From Pseudoalteromonas denitrificans DSM 6059 (GTDB taxonomy: Bacteria; Pseudomonadota; Gammaproteobacteria; Enterobacterales; Alteromonadaceae), in the NCBI RefSeq assembly GCF_900112265.1, contig NZ_FOLO01000035.1, positions 1 through 51,962 of the forward strand: 51,962 nt of DNA. Direction: 5' to 3'. The first letter of the stretch is position 1. Each line of letters starts with the position of its first letter. The translations under genes and the position numbers were made by a program. This document shows positions 9,599 to 19,797 of the stretch, piece after piece. The notes beneath the pieces were generated by a model, which saw only the letters and a program-made list of their open reading frames with translations, was not told where the DNA came from and made no database searches.

Positions 9599-11478
9599 AA
9601 TTATTAATCGAAAAAGAAAAAGTAACACAACTTGATATTGAGCTTGCAAAATTACTGACTAATGAGCGGTTTGACTTAGAAGACAGTGCTCAGTACAGTC
9701 AAGTGTTTTATTTGGTTTTGTTATTAAGCATCGCTAATAGCAGGCAACATACTTGTTTGGATTTAAGTTTGGTAAATTGGGTGAATCCTTTTGGCATTGT
9801 TAATAAGTTACCTGAGTCTGAAGTGCTTGCGGCAGAAAATAATCACCTTTGTCCATTTACTGATCTTAACAGTGTTTTACTTTTATTACAGAATCATGCC
9901 TGTGTCGGCGAAAATAAACCGCTGCGATTATTAGGGTCAAAACTATATTTTTCCCGTTATGATGAATATGAAACTATTTTAGCTAATCGATTGCTTGCGT
10001 TAAGTCATAAAAAAATTAATTTAGATGAAGTAAAACTAAACACTTTATTAGATCAGTTTTTTACTTCATCAGATAATGAGGTTGACTGGCAAAAAATTGC
10101 TTGTGCTGTTGCATTACAAAGTGCATTTTGCATCGTAACAGGGGGGCCGGGCACAGGAAAAACAACCACAGTAACAAAATTATTAGCTGTATTACAATCG
10201 TTATATCAATTAGCACCTTTAACCATTAAATTAGTTGCGCCTACGGGAAAAGCAGCTGCACGTTTAACTGAGTCTATTTCGGGCGCTAAAATAAAAATAG
10301 CGCAAGAAGGCAAAATATCAGATGCATTAAAAACCTTGATCCCAGAAAAAGCACAAACCATCCATAGACTATTAGGTGTTATTCCTAAATCAAATAAATT
10401 CAGACACCATAAAGACAATTTACTGCACTTAGATTTATTGATTATTGATGAAGCTTCTATGGTTGATTTAGCCCTTATGGTTAAATTAATTGAAGCATTA
10501 CCAAGCCATGCCAGGCTTATTCTATTAGGTGATAAAGATCAATTAACGTCAGTTGATACAGGCAATATTTTATCTGATTTATGTCAAGATTTAATATTAG
10601 GGGATGTGCCCAATTATTCAGATAATAAATTAAAGGTTTTAGGTTTAGCAGCTAAACCAAAAGCAATAAAGCAAGGGCGTTTTGCATTAACTGATAGCTT
10701 GGCTTTTTTACAAAAAAGTCACCGTTTTAATGAAAACAGTGGCATTGGGCAATTGGCTAAAGCTGTGAATGAAAATAACTTAACCTTGCTGGCAAAAATT
10801 GATCATCAAAAAACCTTAGGGGAATTTGAAGATATTACTTTTTATCAACCGCAAAGTCGTCAAGCAATGATCAATCGTGCAGCAGATGCGTATAGTCATT
10901 ATTTACAATTGATAAAAGATAATGCAAGTGTGGCGCAAGTACATGACGCTTTTTCACATTATCAATTGTTAGCTGCGGTGAGAAAAGGTCCTTATGGTGT
11001 TGAAGAGCTAAATGACAAAATAGAACAAGAACTGGTAAAAAGGCGTTTGATTCATATAACACATTCACAAAGTCGTCACTATGTGGGTTTGCCAATTATG
11101 ATCAATCAGAATGATTATCAACTGGGATTATTTAATGGTGATATTGGTATTTTAATGTTAGATGAAAATAAGTCATTAAAAGCCATGTTTATTTCTGATG
11201 ATGGTCAAGTTAGGGCATTTTTTCCTGCAAGATTACCAGCACACGAAAAAGTATATGTCATGACAATACATAAATCACAAGGTTCAGAGTTTTCTCATAC
11301 GGCATTAATACTACCGCCATTGCAAGACGCCAGTGCAGGCATTAATCGTCAGTTAGTTTACACAGGTATAACACGTGCTAAAAATAAACTCGATATGATA
11401 GTACAAAGAGCCATGTTACTTGATGCGATGAAAAAAACGGTATCACGTAGTTCAGGTTTATATGAGCGGTTATCATAA
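9592..11478 (+). CDS. recD: Exodeoxyribonuclease V subunit alpha (RecD)
   Basis: 5'-3' helicase motor of RecBCD (superfamily 1B). Visible motifs are Walker A (GGPGTGKTTT, near residue 185), motif Ia-like VAPTGKAAARL, Walker B IIDEASMVDL, GDKDQLTSVDTG, the C-terminal YVMTIHKSQGSEF and motif VI-like YTGITRAKNKL. The 628 residues fit the family (E. coli 608). The start ATG at 9592 lies inside the recB 3' end (7-base overlap), preceded by GGGAGG, a good ribosome binding site. It is the last gene of the operon and converges on the next gene. Confidence 0.95.
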   Translation: MLKLLIEKEKVTQLDIELAKLLTNERFDLEDSAQYSQVFYLVLLLSIANSRQHTCLDLSLVNWVNPFGIVNKLPESEVLAAENNHLCPFTDLNSVLLLLQNHACVGENKPLRLLGSKLYFSRYDEYETILANRLLALSHKKINLDEVKLNTLLDQFFTSSDNEVDWQKIACAVALQSAFCIVTGGPGTGKTTTVTKLLAVLQSLYQLAPLTIKLVAPTGKAAARLTESISGAKIKIAQEGKISDALKTLIPEKAQTIHRLLGVIPKSNKFRHHKDNLLHLDLLIIDEASMVDLALMVKLIEALPSHARLILLGDKDQLTSVDTGNILSDLCQDLILGDVPNYSDNKLKVLGLAAKPKAIKQGRFALTDSLAFLQKSHRFNENSGIGQLAKAVNENNLTLLAKIDHQKTLGEFEDITFYQPQSRQAMINRAADAYSHYLQLIKDNASVAQVHDAFSHYQLLAAVRKGPYGVEELNDKIEQELVKRRLIHITHSQSRHYVGLPIMINQNDYQLGLFNGDIGILMLDENKSLKAMFISDDGQVRAFFPARLPAHEKVYVMTIHKSQGSEFSHTALILPPLQDASAGINRQLVYTGITRAKNKLDMIVQRAMLLDAMKKTVSRSSGLYERLS

Positions 11479-11499
11479 TTTTACTTTTCTTAAAGATAG

Positions 11500-12261
11500 T
11501 TATTGTACTTCTTTAGCTGATAGGATTTTAGTAAAAGTACCATCTGCTTTTAGGCTATTGAGCGCTGCGGTTATTTTAGTGAGTATTGCATTTGAAGTAT
11601 TGATACTCGCTGCGACATAAAGAGTGTACTCTTCAACAGTAAAACCATGTTTCAGAAAGGGCGTATTTTCAAATGATAGTGTTTTATGAATTGTATCGCC
11701 AATAAATACATTGGCATAGGTAATATCTGCACGACCTTTTAAAAGCATATTCCATGCTTCAATATATCCTACGGTCAGCGTCAGGTTATCACCTGAAATA
11801 AAGCCAAGCTTGACTAATGAATCCGCTTCAAAGCTGTCTCTTACGGCTACAGCTTTGTAGTTTAATGCTTCTTTAACAGAGTTTAGTTCTATGCTTTTTT
11901 TCGATTTTAAAGAATAAAAACGATATTTTAATTCTCTAAGTGTACCAAGCCAATGAAATTGGTGTTCACGTTCTACACTGCGGGTAATTGAAAAAATAAT
12001 GACATTTTTATCGTTTAAAGCAGTGTGATAGGCCCTTGCCCATGGCAATACTTCAATTTTACTTGTGAACCCTGCACGTTTGAGTACATTTTTCATGATT
12101 AAATAAGAGGTACCAGCCACTAATTTATTGTTTTTAACGATTTGGTAAGGGGGAAGGTTTTCAGTGACAACTCTCAATGTTTCTTTTGAGGTTGTCGAAA
12201 AAGAAAAAATACACAATATAAAAATAATGCTTAACTTCACTGTATTACCTAAAAGATTCAA
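11500..12261 (-). CDS. Periplasmic solute-binding protein, family 3-like
   Basis: A 253-residue secreted protein with a hydrophobic N-terminal signal peptide (about residues 1-25). After it comes the start of extracellular solute-binding family 3 domains: LRVVTENLPPYQIVKNNKLVAG, then a GTSYLIMKNVLKRAGF helix and VLPWARAYHTAL. This YxxW/R pattern is typical of stand-alone, transporter-unlinked relatives in marine gammaproteobacteria. No ABC permease or ATPase lies next to it, so ligand and role are unknown; a sensory or scavenging role is possible. It is transcribed toward recD, leaving only about 20 bp between the two stops. Confidence 0.7.
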   Translation of the reverse strand: MNLLGNTVKLSIIFILCIFSFSTTSKETLRVVTENLPPYQIVKNNKLVAGTSYLIMKNVLKRAGFTSKIEVLPWARAYHTALNDKNVIIFSITRSVEREHQFHWLGTLRELKYRFYSLKSKKSIELNSVKEALNYKAVAVRDSFEADSLVKLGFISGDNLTLTVGYIEAWNMLLKGRADITYANVFIGDTIHKTLSFENTPFLKHGFTVEEYTLYVAASINTSNAILTKITAALNSLKADGTFTKILSAKEVQ

Positions 12262-12444
12262 CTTCTATATCATAGTAGACCATCTAAAGGGGTAAAAAGC
12301 TCACTTTATAGGCTAATAAAAGGTTTTAGTTGAATCATGACGCTTTTCTTGCTCAAATGGCGCCCTATAATAATAAAAGCAATTTTTTTGGTTTTTAATT
12401 TGCCACGCTTTTTATAAAAGAATAAGAGAAAAATATACTGTTTC

Positions 12445-13494
12445 ATGAAATATACCCGCGTTTTTATTAATAGTTTAGCTTATGAGTTAGCACCCCATGT
12501 TATATCAAGTTCTGTACTTGAATCTCGACTAGCACCTGTATATCAAAAGTTTCGTATTCCAATGGGGCAACTTGCCGCGTTAACTGGAATAGAAGAACGT
12601 CGCTGGTGGCCTAAAGGACATCAGTTATCTGATGGTGCTATTATTGCAGCCGAAAAATCAATCACAGAGACTGGCATATCAGTTGATGATTTAGGTGCTG
12701 TTGTATATACCGGTGTATGCCGTGATCAGCATGAACCAGCAACAGCATGTCGTATTGCAGGTAAATTAGGTGTATCCAAAGATACGGCTATTTATGATAT
12801 TAGCAATGCCTGTTTAGGTGTTTTGTCTGGTATTTTAGATATTGCAAACCGGATTGAATTAGGTCAAATAAAAGCTGGTCTTGTTGTATCGTGTGAATCG
12901 GCCCGTCATATCGTTGATGTCACTATTGATGATATGTTAGCAGATCCTACTATGCAAAATTATGCTAGGTCTTTAGCAACTTTAACGGGCGGTTCTGGGG
13001 CTGTTGCTGTGCTTATAACGGATGGTTCGTTTAATTTAAAAACCGATCGTAATCATCAATTGTTAGGTGCTAGTCACTTATCAGCACCAGAGCACAATAA
13101 TTTATGCCAATGGGGATTAAAAGAAGTTGGTCCTCAACTATATCGTGAATTCATGCGTACAGATGCGGTTACCTTATTAAAAGAAGGTGTTTCTTTAGCG
13201 AAAGATACCTGGACACACTTTTTGCAACAAAGAGACTGGATGATAGAGCAAGTAGATAAAGTTATTTGTCATCAAGTGGGTGCGTCAAATCAAAAACAAG
13301 TATTAACAGCTTTAAATATCCCACCAGAAAAAGAATTTCCGACTTATAAATTACTGGGTAATATGGGCACTGTCTCTTTACCTGTGACAGCTGCGATGGC
13401 ACATGATGATGGCTTTTTACAAAAAGGTGATAATGTTAGCTTTTTAGGCATAGGCAGTGGTTTAAACTGCATGATGTTAGGACTGAAATGGTAA
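12445..13494 (+). CDS. oleA: OleA, acyl-CoA head-to-head condensing enzyme
   Basis: Thiolase-fold enzyme that condenses two fatty acyl-CoAs to a 2-alkyl-3-ketoacid, the first step of long-chain olefin synthesis. The 349 residues contain the KAS III-like triad: Cys123 in SNACLGVLSG, His276 in VICHQVGASNQ and Asn306 in LLGNMGTVSLP, equivalent to Cys143/His285/Asn315 of the Xanthomonas enzyme. ALTGIEERRWW near residue 50 is also OleA-like. The order oleA-oleB-oleC-oleD directly downstream settles the assignment against FabH. The 183-bp upstream gap holds an AT-rich region; no operator was recognised. Related marine bacteria make a C31 polyene from PUFA precursors with this cluster. Confidence 0.93.
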   Translation: MKYTRVFINSLAYELAPHVISSSVLESRLAPVYQKFRIPMGQLAALTGIEERRWWPKGHQLSDGAIIAAEKSITETGISVDDLGAVVYTGVCRDQHEPATACRIAGKLGVSKDTAIYDISNACLGVLSGILDIANRIELGQIKAGLVVSCESARHIVDVTIDDMLADPTMQNYARSLATLTGGSGAVAVLITDGSFNLKTDRNHQLLGASHLSAPEHNNLCQWGLKEVGPQLYREFMRTDAVTLLKEGVSLAKDTWTHFLQQRDWMIEQVDKVICHQVGASNQKQVLTALNIPPEKEFPTYKLLGNMGTVSLPVTAAMAHDDGFLQKGDNVSFLGIGSGLNCMMLGLKW

Positions 13495-14366
13495 TGGAAT
13501 CACTTTCTCCTTTTAAAACACAGTATTTAGATTTAAATGGCCAAAAATATCATTATGTTAATGAAGGTCAGGGTGAACCTGTTGTTATGGTTCATGGTAA
13601 TCCTAGTTGGTCATTTTACTATCGTAATTTGGTCTCTTCTCTAAGTGCGACACATCAATGTATCGTGCCTGATCATATTGGTTGTGGTTTATCTGATAAA
13701 CCCGGTGATGAAGAATACGACTATACGTTAAAACAGCGTATAGATGACCTTGAAACTTTACTTGAACATTTGAATGTAAAAGAAAATATTACTCTGGTTG
13801 TACACGACTGGGGTGGCATGATAGGTATGGGTTATGCTGCACGCTATCCTGAGCGCATTAAACGTTTAGTGATTTTAAATACGGGTGCATTTCATTTACC
13901 AAAAGCCAAGCCTTTTCCATGGGCTTTGTGGATTTGTCGCAATACTTTCGTGGGTACATTTTTAGTACGCGGTTTTAATGCGTTTTCATCAATCGCTTCC
14001 TATGTGGGTGTAAAGCGTGAACCTATGACAAAAGAAATTCGTCAAGCATATGTTGCACCATTTAACTCTTGGAAAAACCGTATTTCTACGCTGAGGTTTG
14101 TACAAGATATTCCCCTTAAACCGCATGATAGAAATTATCAACTGGTATCAGATATCACAGCAAGCTTAAGTAAGTTTAAAGACTTACCAAGTATGATTTG
14201 CTGGGGATCGAAAGATTTTGTTTTTGACAAACATTTTTTAGCTCAGTGGAAAACAGAGTTACCAAAAGCGAAAGTACATGAATTTAATGATTGTGGTCAT
14301 TATATTTTGGAAGATGCTAGCACTGAAGTTGTGCCACTTGTCACAGACTTTATCAATAATAATTAA
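13488..14366 (+). CDS. oleB: OleB, beta-lactone decarboxylase (alpha/beta hydrolase)
   Basis: Haloalkane-dehalogenase-like alpha/beta hydrolase that removes CO2 from the beta-lactone made by OleC to give the cis-olefin. Visible residues are the HGNPSW oxyanion motif (residues 36-41), nucleophile Asp107 in VVHDWGG, a candidate acid Asp243 in WGSKDFVFD and His271 in DCGHYILED. Length is 292. The start is either ATG 13488 or ATG 13494; the latter overlaps the oleA stop as TAATG, and the AGGA at 13479-13482 suits 13488 slightly better. Translation is probably coupled to oleA. In some bacteria OleB is fused to OleC; here they are separate. Confidence 0.92.
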   Translation: MVMESLSPFKTQYLDLNGQKYHYVNEGQGEPVVMVHGNPSWSFYYRNLVSSLSATHQCIVPDHIGCGLSDKPGDEEYDYTLKQRIDDLETLLEHLNVKENITLVVHDWGGMIGMGYAARYPERIKRLVILNTGAFHLPKAKPFPWALWICRNTFVGTFLVRGFNAFSSIASYVGVKREPMTKEIRQAYVAPFNSWKNRISTLRFVQDIPLKPHDRNYQLVSDITASLSKFKDLPSMICWGSKDFVFDKHFLAQWKTELPKAKVHEFNDCGHYILEDASTEVVPLVTDFINNN

Positions 14367-14385
14367 TACCTAATGAGATAAACTC

Positions 14386-16068
14386 ATGGATAATGGTACA
14401 AATACAAGTTTTTGTCGGCACTTAAAAAGTGCCGCACTTAAAAATCCCTCAGACTTAGCCGTAGCAGTGCAAAAAAGCCAATTTGGTAAGCTTTACTATG
14501 ATGAAATTAATTTTAAAACCTTAAATGAAAAAAGTGATGCTGTTGCTTATGCCTTAAATGCCTACGGTATTAAAAAAGGGATGAAGGCCGTTTTAATGGT
14601 CACCCCAAGCATAGATTTTTTTGCATTAACTTTTGCTTTATTTAAGGCTGGCATAATTCCAATTTTGGTTGATCCAGGTATGGGAATTAAAAATCTTAAG
14701 CAATGTTTTATTGAATCAAAACCTGATGCATTTATTGGCATACCTAAGGCACATATTGCTAGGAAGTTATTTTCTTGGGGTGATAAGAGTGTAAAACATG
14801 TTTTGACTGTAGGCGGTAATAAGTTTTTTACTCGAATGACAGGTCAAATGACGTTAGCGAGGTTGCTTGAAAAGCATACAGTGCCAAAGCCTTACCCGAT
14901 AGAAATGCTTGCTGATGACGATATGGCTGCTATTTTATTTACCAGTGGCAGTACGGGTGTACCAAAGGGCGTAGTTTATAGCCATAAAATGTTTGAAGCA
15001 CAAATTTTTGCACTCAAAAATGACTATAAAATTGAATCTGGAGAGCGGGATTTAGCAACATTTCCACTATTTTCTTTATTTGGCCCAGCACTAGGCATGG
15101 CATCAATAGTGCCTGATATGGATGCCAGTAAACCTATTACAGCTAATCCTAAATATATATTTGCTGCGATAGAAAAATATCAATGTAGTAATTTGTTTGC
15201 TAACCCTGCTTTAATCGAAATACTTGGCCAAGCAGGTAAAGAACAAACACATAAATTACCAAGTTTAAAGCGGGTTATCTCTGCTGGGGCACCAGCGACG
15301 TTATCTTCTATTACCACTTTTAGTCATATGCTCAACGATAATGTTGAAGTACTTAATTCTTATGGTGCAACTGAGTCACTTCCATTGACTAAAATTGGTA
15401 GTAAAACATTATTGGCAACACAAAATATAACAGATAGTGGTGGTGGCATATGTGTTGGTAAGCCTGTGTTAGATGTTGAAGTGGCAATCATAAAAATTAC
15501 AGAAGAAAATATTTGTGATTGGCAAGAAGTAATAGAAAACGATTTGCTCATGCCTGCAAATAAAATAGGTGAAATAGTTGTAAAAGGCCCTATGGTGAGT
15601 CAGGCTTATTATGAACGTATTAGTGCTACAAATGCTGCTAAAATACAAGATAAAGCACATGTTCGCCACCGAATGGGGGATTTAGGGTATTTAGATCAAC
15701 TTGGACAGTTATGGATGTGTGGCCGTAAAGCCCATAGAGTTGAAACCTTAGAACAGACTTTTTTTTCTATTCCCTGTGAGCGTATTTTTAATACTCATGC
15801 TTTAGTCAAACGCACGGCTTTAGTGGCTATTACGCATAAAAATAGTACCAAACCTTTATTATGCATAGAATTGAATAAAGGTGTAAAAATATCTGAATTT
15901 GAATTATTTTCGCAACTTACAGATATTGGTAAAAACTTTGCGCAAACAAAAGGTATTTCTGATTTTCTGATCCATCCAAGTTTTCCTGTTGATATACGCC
16001 ATAACGCAAAAATCTTTCGAGAAAAACTTGCTATATGGGCTCAAAAAAAATTTAACCCCGGTGATTAA
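14386..16068 (+). CDS. oleC: OleC, beta-lactone synthetase (AMP-binding)
   Basis: ANL-superfamily enzyme of 560 residues that activates the 2-alkyl-3-hydroxyacid with ATP and closes it to a beta-lactone. The AMP-binding P-loop is ILFTSGSTGVPKGVVYSH at 183-200. Further motifs are NSYGATES in the A5 region and RMGDLGYLDQLGQLWMCGRK near 425, the A7/A8-like hinge. It follows oleB by 19 bp and precedes oleD by 20 bp in the same operon. Sequence alone would give only acyl-CoA synthetase; the neighbours give OleC. Confidence 0.92.
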   Translation: MDNGTNTSFCRHLKSAALKNPSDLAVAVQKSQFGKLYYDEINFKTLNEKSDAVAYALNAYGIKKGMKAVLMVTPSIDFFALTFALFKAGIIPILVDPGMGIKNLKQCFIESKPDAFIGIPKAHIARKLFSWGDKSVKHVLTVGGNKFFTRMTGQMTLARLLEKHTVPKPYPIEMLADDDMAAILFTSGSTGVPKGVVYSHKMFEAQIFALKNDYKIESGERDLATFPLFSLFGPALGMASIVPDMDASKPITANPKYIFAAIEKYQCSNLFANPALIEILGQAGKEQTHKLPSLKRVISAGAPATLSSITTFSHMLNDNVEVLNSYGATESLPLTKIGSKTLLATQNITDSGGGICVGKPVLDVEVAIIKITEENICDWQEVIENDLLMPANKIGEIVVKGPMVSQAYYERISATNAAKIQDKAHVRHRMGDLGYLDQLGQLWMCGRKAHRVETLEQTFFSIPCERIFNTHALVKRTALVAITHKNSTKPLLCIELNKGVKISEFELFSQLTDIGKNFAQTKGISDFLIHPSFPVDIRHNAKIFREKLAIWAQKKFNPGD

Positions 16069-16088
16069 CGATTTAAAAGAATCTAATA

Positions 16089-17144
16089 ATGTCAATCGAA
16101 AATACAATTAAGCAAAATGAGGCATTTCAATTTGCACTCAAAAATTTAAGCCAAAAAGTGACACATGTTTTTGTCACGGGAGCGGGTGGTTTTTTGGGGC
16201 AAGCGATATGTAAATCATTGCTCAATGCAAATATAAAAGTTACGGGATTTGCACGTTCAGCCTACCCATCACTTGATGCGTTAGGTGTTACCATGATTCA
16301 AGGTGACATTGCGAATAAGGAAGAAATTAAACTTGCCATGCAGGGCTGTGACTTAGTCTTTCATGTTGCATCTAAAGCTGGGGTTTGGGGCGCTAAAGCT
16401 GATTACTTTGAGCCAAATGTCGCGGGTGCTAAAAACATACTTGATGTATGTCGTGATTTGAATATTAAACATTTAGTTTATACCAGTACACCCAGTGTGA
16501 CATTTTCTGGCGTTGATGAAAATGGCATTGATGAATCACAACCTTATGCAAAACAGTATTTAAACTATTATGGTGAATCTAAAGCAATTGCTGAAGATAT
16601 GGTACTTAAAAGTAATAATGAAAATTTGAAAACGATTGCAATCAGGCCGCATTTAATTTGGGGACCAAATGATCCACATTTAGTGCCTCGGGTATTGTCT
16701 CGCGCTAAAGCGGGAAAGCTAAAGTTGATTGGTAAAGAAGATAAACTCGTTGATACAATTTATATTGATAATGCAGCTTATGCGCATATTTTAGCGGCGG
16801 ATGCATTAATGCAACCCAAACCTATTTGTGGGGGAAAAGCATACTTTGTTAGTAATGATCAGCCCATTACTATGGCCCAAATGCTAAATAAAATTCTCAC
16901 ATGTGCTAACTTACCCCCAGTTAATAAAAGAGTACCAAGCTTAGCGGCTTATATCTTTGGTAGTATTTTAGAAAGGGTTTATCTCATGTTAGGTCGAAAA
17001 CAAGAGCCGATATTAACCAAATTTGTTGCCAGGCAACTATCCACCAGCCATTATTTTAATATTGATGCTGCCAAAAGAGATTTAGGTTATCAGCCTTTAG
17101 TTTCGATTTCGCAGGGCATGACAATATTAAAAAAATCTTTGTAA
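16089..17144 (+). CDS. oleD: OleD, NADPH-dependent 2-alkyl-3-ketoalkanoate reductase
   Basis: Extended short-chain dehydrogenase of 351 residues that reduces the OleA product to the 2-alkyl-3-hydroxyacid used by OleC. The Rossmann motif is VTGAGGFLGQAI (residues 29-40, GxxGxxG). The catalytic Tyr161 and Lys165 lie in YYGESKAIAE, and the Ser/Thr partner is in YTSTPSV near 131-137. The family also covers 3-beta-hydroxysteroid dehydrogenase/isomerases, which is how this gene is often mislabelled; the ole context is decisive. Confidence 0.92.
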   Translation: MSIENTIKQNEAFQFALKNLSQKVTHVFVTGAGGFLGQAICKSLLNANIKVTGFARSAYPSLDALGVTMIQGDIANKEEIKLAMQGCDLVFHVASKAGVWGAKADYFEPNVAGAKNILDVCRDLNIKHLVYTSTPSVTFSGVDENGIDESQPYAKQYLNYYGESKAIAEDMVLKSNNENLKTIAIRPHLIWGPNDPHLVPRVLSRAKAGKLKLIGKEDKLVDTIYIDNAAYAHILAADALMQPKPICGGKAYFVSNDQPITMAQMLNKILTCANLPPVNKRVPSLAAYIFGSILERVYLMLGRKQEPILTKFVARQLSTSHYFNIDAAKRDLGYQPLVSISQGMTILKKSL

Positions 17145-17165
17145 TATTTAAGAGAAAGAACATCA

Positions 17166-17579
17166 ATGAGTAAAATTTATCATCATCCAGTGCAAATTTA
17201 TTACGAAGATACAGATCATTCCGGTGTTGTATACCATCCTAATTTTTTAAAATATTTTGAACGCGCGCGTGAGCATGTGATTGATAGCGATAAGCTTGCA
17301 AAACTTTGGAATGAAAAAGGTTTGGGGTTTGCAGTATATAAAGCCAATATGATATTCCAAGATGGGGTCGAGTTTGCTGAAATTTGTGATATTCGAACCA
17401 GCTATGAACTTGAAGGTAAATATAAAACCCTATGGCGACAAGAAGTTTGGCGACCAGGGGCGAAAAAACCAGCGGTAATTGGTGAGATAGAAATGGTATG
17501 CCTTGATACTGAAAAGCGTTTACAACCAATTCCAGAAGAAATCTTTAAACGATTAACAAACGTGTCAACTTTGACTTGA
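17166..17579 (+). CDS. YbgC-like acyl-CoA thioesterase
   Basis: Hotdog-fold thioesterase of 137 residues. YYEDTDHSGVVYHPNFLKYFERARE carries the YbgC/4HBT active-site pattern with the catalytic Asp in DTDHSGVVYH. It lies 21 bp behind oleD with its own ribosome binding site (AGAGAAAG), so it is probably cotranscribed with the ole genes rather than with tol-pal, the usual YbgC context. I infer it hydrolyses acyl-CoA connected with olefin synthesis (for example release of stalled intermediates), but the substrate cannot be read from the sequence. Confidence 0.85.
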   Translation: MSKIYHHPVQIYYEDTDHSGVVYHPNFLKYFERAREHVIDSDKLAKLWNEKGLGFAVYKANMIFQDGVEFAEICDIRTSYELEGKYKTLWRQEVWRPGAKKPAVIGEIEMVCLDTEKRLQPIPEEIFKRLTNVSTLT

Positions 17580-17708
17580 TCTAAATCAATAAACTCTCAA
17601 AAAGTTTCCTTTAAAAGCGATTGTTTTATTAAAAACTTTATTATTGGTATTTTATGCCTAGTGTTATTTATAAAGGTTTTTTAGCGTGTGTTATTTAAAG
17701 GAAATTAA

Positions 17709-19703
17709 ATGCAATACCTTCGTAACTTACATTTTAAAGCTAAAATTATAATATTAATTGTACCTGCAATTTTAGGGTTATTATTACTTGGAATTTTGCG
17801 TATTTCTTTAGATATAAAAGATAATACAAGTGCAAACCAAATCAATAAGTTAACTTTATTAAGTACCTTTAATAATACTTTAGTGCATGAAATGCAAAAA
17901 GAGCGTGGCGCTACGGCTGGTTTTTTGGGCTCTAAAGGTGAAGAGTTTGGCGATGTTTTACGCGCCCAACGTCAATTAACAGATTCAGCACAATTGAAAC
18001 GCAGTTTGTTTTTAGAAAAAAACAAAGGTAGCTTTCAAGATAAAGAGATTGTTGCACAGCTCAATGTTATTAAACGTGATTTAATGCAATTATCGCATAT
18101 GAGGTCCCAAGTTGATGATCTTTTAATTAAAACAGCAACAGCAATAAAATTTTATACAGATATACATAATAAAATTTTAAATATTACACCTCAGATTGCA
18201 AAAATGGCGACAAACTCACATATAGCAAATCAGTTAGTCGCCTATTTTAACTTCCTCGAAGCAAAAGAAAATGCAGGAATTGAGCGTGCTGTCATGAGCT
18301 CTGTTTTTGGCAATAACAAATTTTCTAATCAAAGTTTAAATCAATTTTTGACTGTAAAAGCCAAACAGGATACATATTTCGATCAGTTTTCTTTGTTGGT
18401 AGATAAAAGTATTATGGCTAGTTTTGAGAAAATGTTAAGTCACTCTTCTGTTAGATATGTAAATGATAAAAGAACATTAGCGATAACTAAAGCAGAAACT
18501 GGAGGTTTTTCAGTAGATAATCAACAATGGTTTGAACAATCAACAATAAGAATTAATCAGCTTAAAACAATCGAAAATAATATTGCACAATATCTACTTA
18601 AGTTGACTGAAAATATGTCGAATAATGCATTTAATTCATTAGTTAAGACGATATTAGCAACAGCCATCCTTCTTTTTATTATTATCATGTTAGCGATTTT
18701 AATTGGTAAAATGATCACAATTCAAGTGATGTCTATTTCCCAAACAATCAATGAGGTTGAAAAAAATAATGACCTTACATTACAAATTGATATTTCAAGC
18801 TTAGATGAGCTAGGTGATGCAGCTCAAAATATAAATAAGATGTTGGTAACCTTTAAAACGGCTGTAGGTGATATTGAACAAAGTAGCACTTTACTAGCTG
18901 CAAGTTCAGAAGAAACCTCTACAACCACTGAGCAAAACATGCAGAACTTACAAAGACAACAAGATGAGACTCAGTTAGTTGCTACAGCAATTGAGCAAAT
19001 GTCTAATTCAGTTCAGGAAGTGGCGAGTAATACAGCAAAAACAGCAGAACTTGTAATAGAAGTAGATAACTCAGTTGATGGTAGTGTTGTTGAGATCACC
19101 CATACCCGAAATGAAATGGACAAATTATCAGATGAAATGACTTTAGCAAATGAATTGATTTTAGCGCTGCAAAATAGCAGTACAAATATTAATTCAGTGG
19201 TTGAAGTCATTAAAAGTGTTGCTGAACAAACGAATTTACTTGCCTTGAATGCTGCAATTGAAGCCGCCAGAGCAGGCGAACAAGGTCGAGGTTTTGCTGT
19301 TGTTGCCGATGAGGTAAGAACCTTGGCACAACGTACACAAGAATCAACCTCTGAAATAGAGAGCATAGTAAGTCAGTTTCAGCAAGATGCAATGAGTGTA
19401 TCAAACTGCATTGGGAAATGTTCTAGTGAGGTTGAATTAGCCGTTAATCAAATCTCTCAACTTGCAAATAATTTAAATAATATTAAAGAAGCTGCTACAT
19501 CAATTACAGATATGAGTACACAAATAGCATCAGCAACTGAAGAGCAGGTTGCTGTTGCAAGTGAAATGGCGTCTAACATAAATACCATCAGTGAGCTATC
19601 AACAGAAAATGCCTCTAGCGGTAATCAAATTGCAGCCGCAGGGCGAGAACAAACAGGTTTGGCAAATGAACTTGCTGAATTATCAAATCGTTTTAAATGT
19701 TAA
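17709..19703 (+). CDS. Methyl-accepting chemotaxis protein with NIT sensor
   Basis: Inner-membrane chemoreceptor of 664 residues. An N-terminal TM segment (about 12-32) is followed by a helical periplasmic domain of the NIT (nitrate/nitrite sensing) type. Its signature is the region LVHEMQKERGATAGFLGSKG near residues 58-77. A second TM is at about 312-335. HAMP-like sequence and the methyl-accepting domain follow, with the hairpin tip EQTNLLALNAAIEAARAGEQ and GRGFAVVADEVRTLAQRT. The family senses nitrate/nitrite or related small ions in some members; the ligand here is unproven. Transcribed alone, 129 bp after the thioesterase. Confidence 0.9.
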   Translation: MQYLRNLHFKAKIIILIVPAILGLLLLGILRISLDIKDNTSANQINKLTLLSTFNNTLVHEMQKERGATAGFLGSKGEEFGDVLRAQRQLTDSAQLKRSLFLEKNKGSFQDKEIVAQLNVIKRDLMQLSHMRSQVDDLLIKTATAIKFYTDIHNKILNITPQIAKMATNSHIANQLVAYFNFLEAKENAGIERAVMSSVFGNNKFSNQSLNQFLTVKAKQDTYFDQFSLLVDKSIMASFEKMLSHSSVRYVNDKRTLAITKAETGGFSVDNQQWFEQSTIRINQLKTIENNIAQYLLKLTENMSNNAFNSLVKTILATAILLFIIIMLAILIGKMITIQVMSISQTINEVEKNNDLTLQIDISSLDELGDAAQNINKMLVTFKTAVGDIEQSSTLLAASSEETSTTTEQNMQNLQRQQDETQLVATAIEQMSNSVQEVASNTAKTAELVIEVDNSVDGSVVEITHTRNEMDKLSDEMTLANELILALQNSSTNINSVVEVIKSVAEQTNLLALNAAIEAARAGEQGRGFAVVADEVRTLAQRTQESTSEIESIVSQFQQDAMSVSNCIGKCSSEVELAVNQISQLANNLNNIKEAATSITDMSTQIASATEEQVAVASEMASNINTISELSTENASSGNQIAAAGREQTGLANELAELSNRFKC

Positions 19704-19797
19704 GGTCAGTATGTCTTCATTTATTCAGAACAACTAAAGTTTATCTTAGTACGCAATGAATTAGTGCTTTGCTAGCACCGAATGTGTACTTCAAAAG

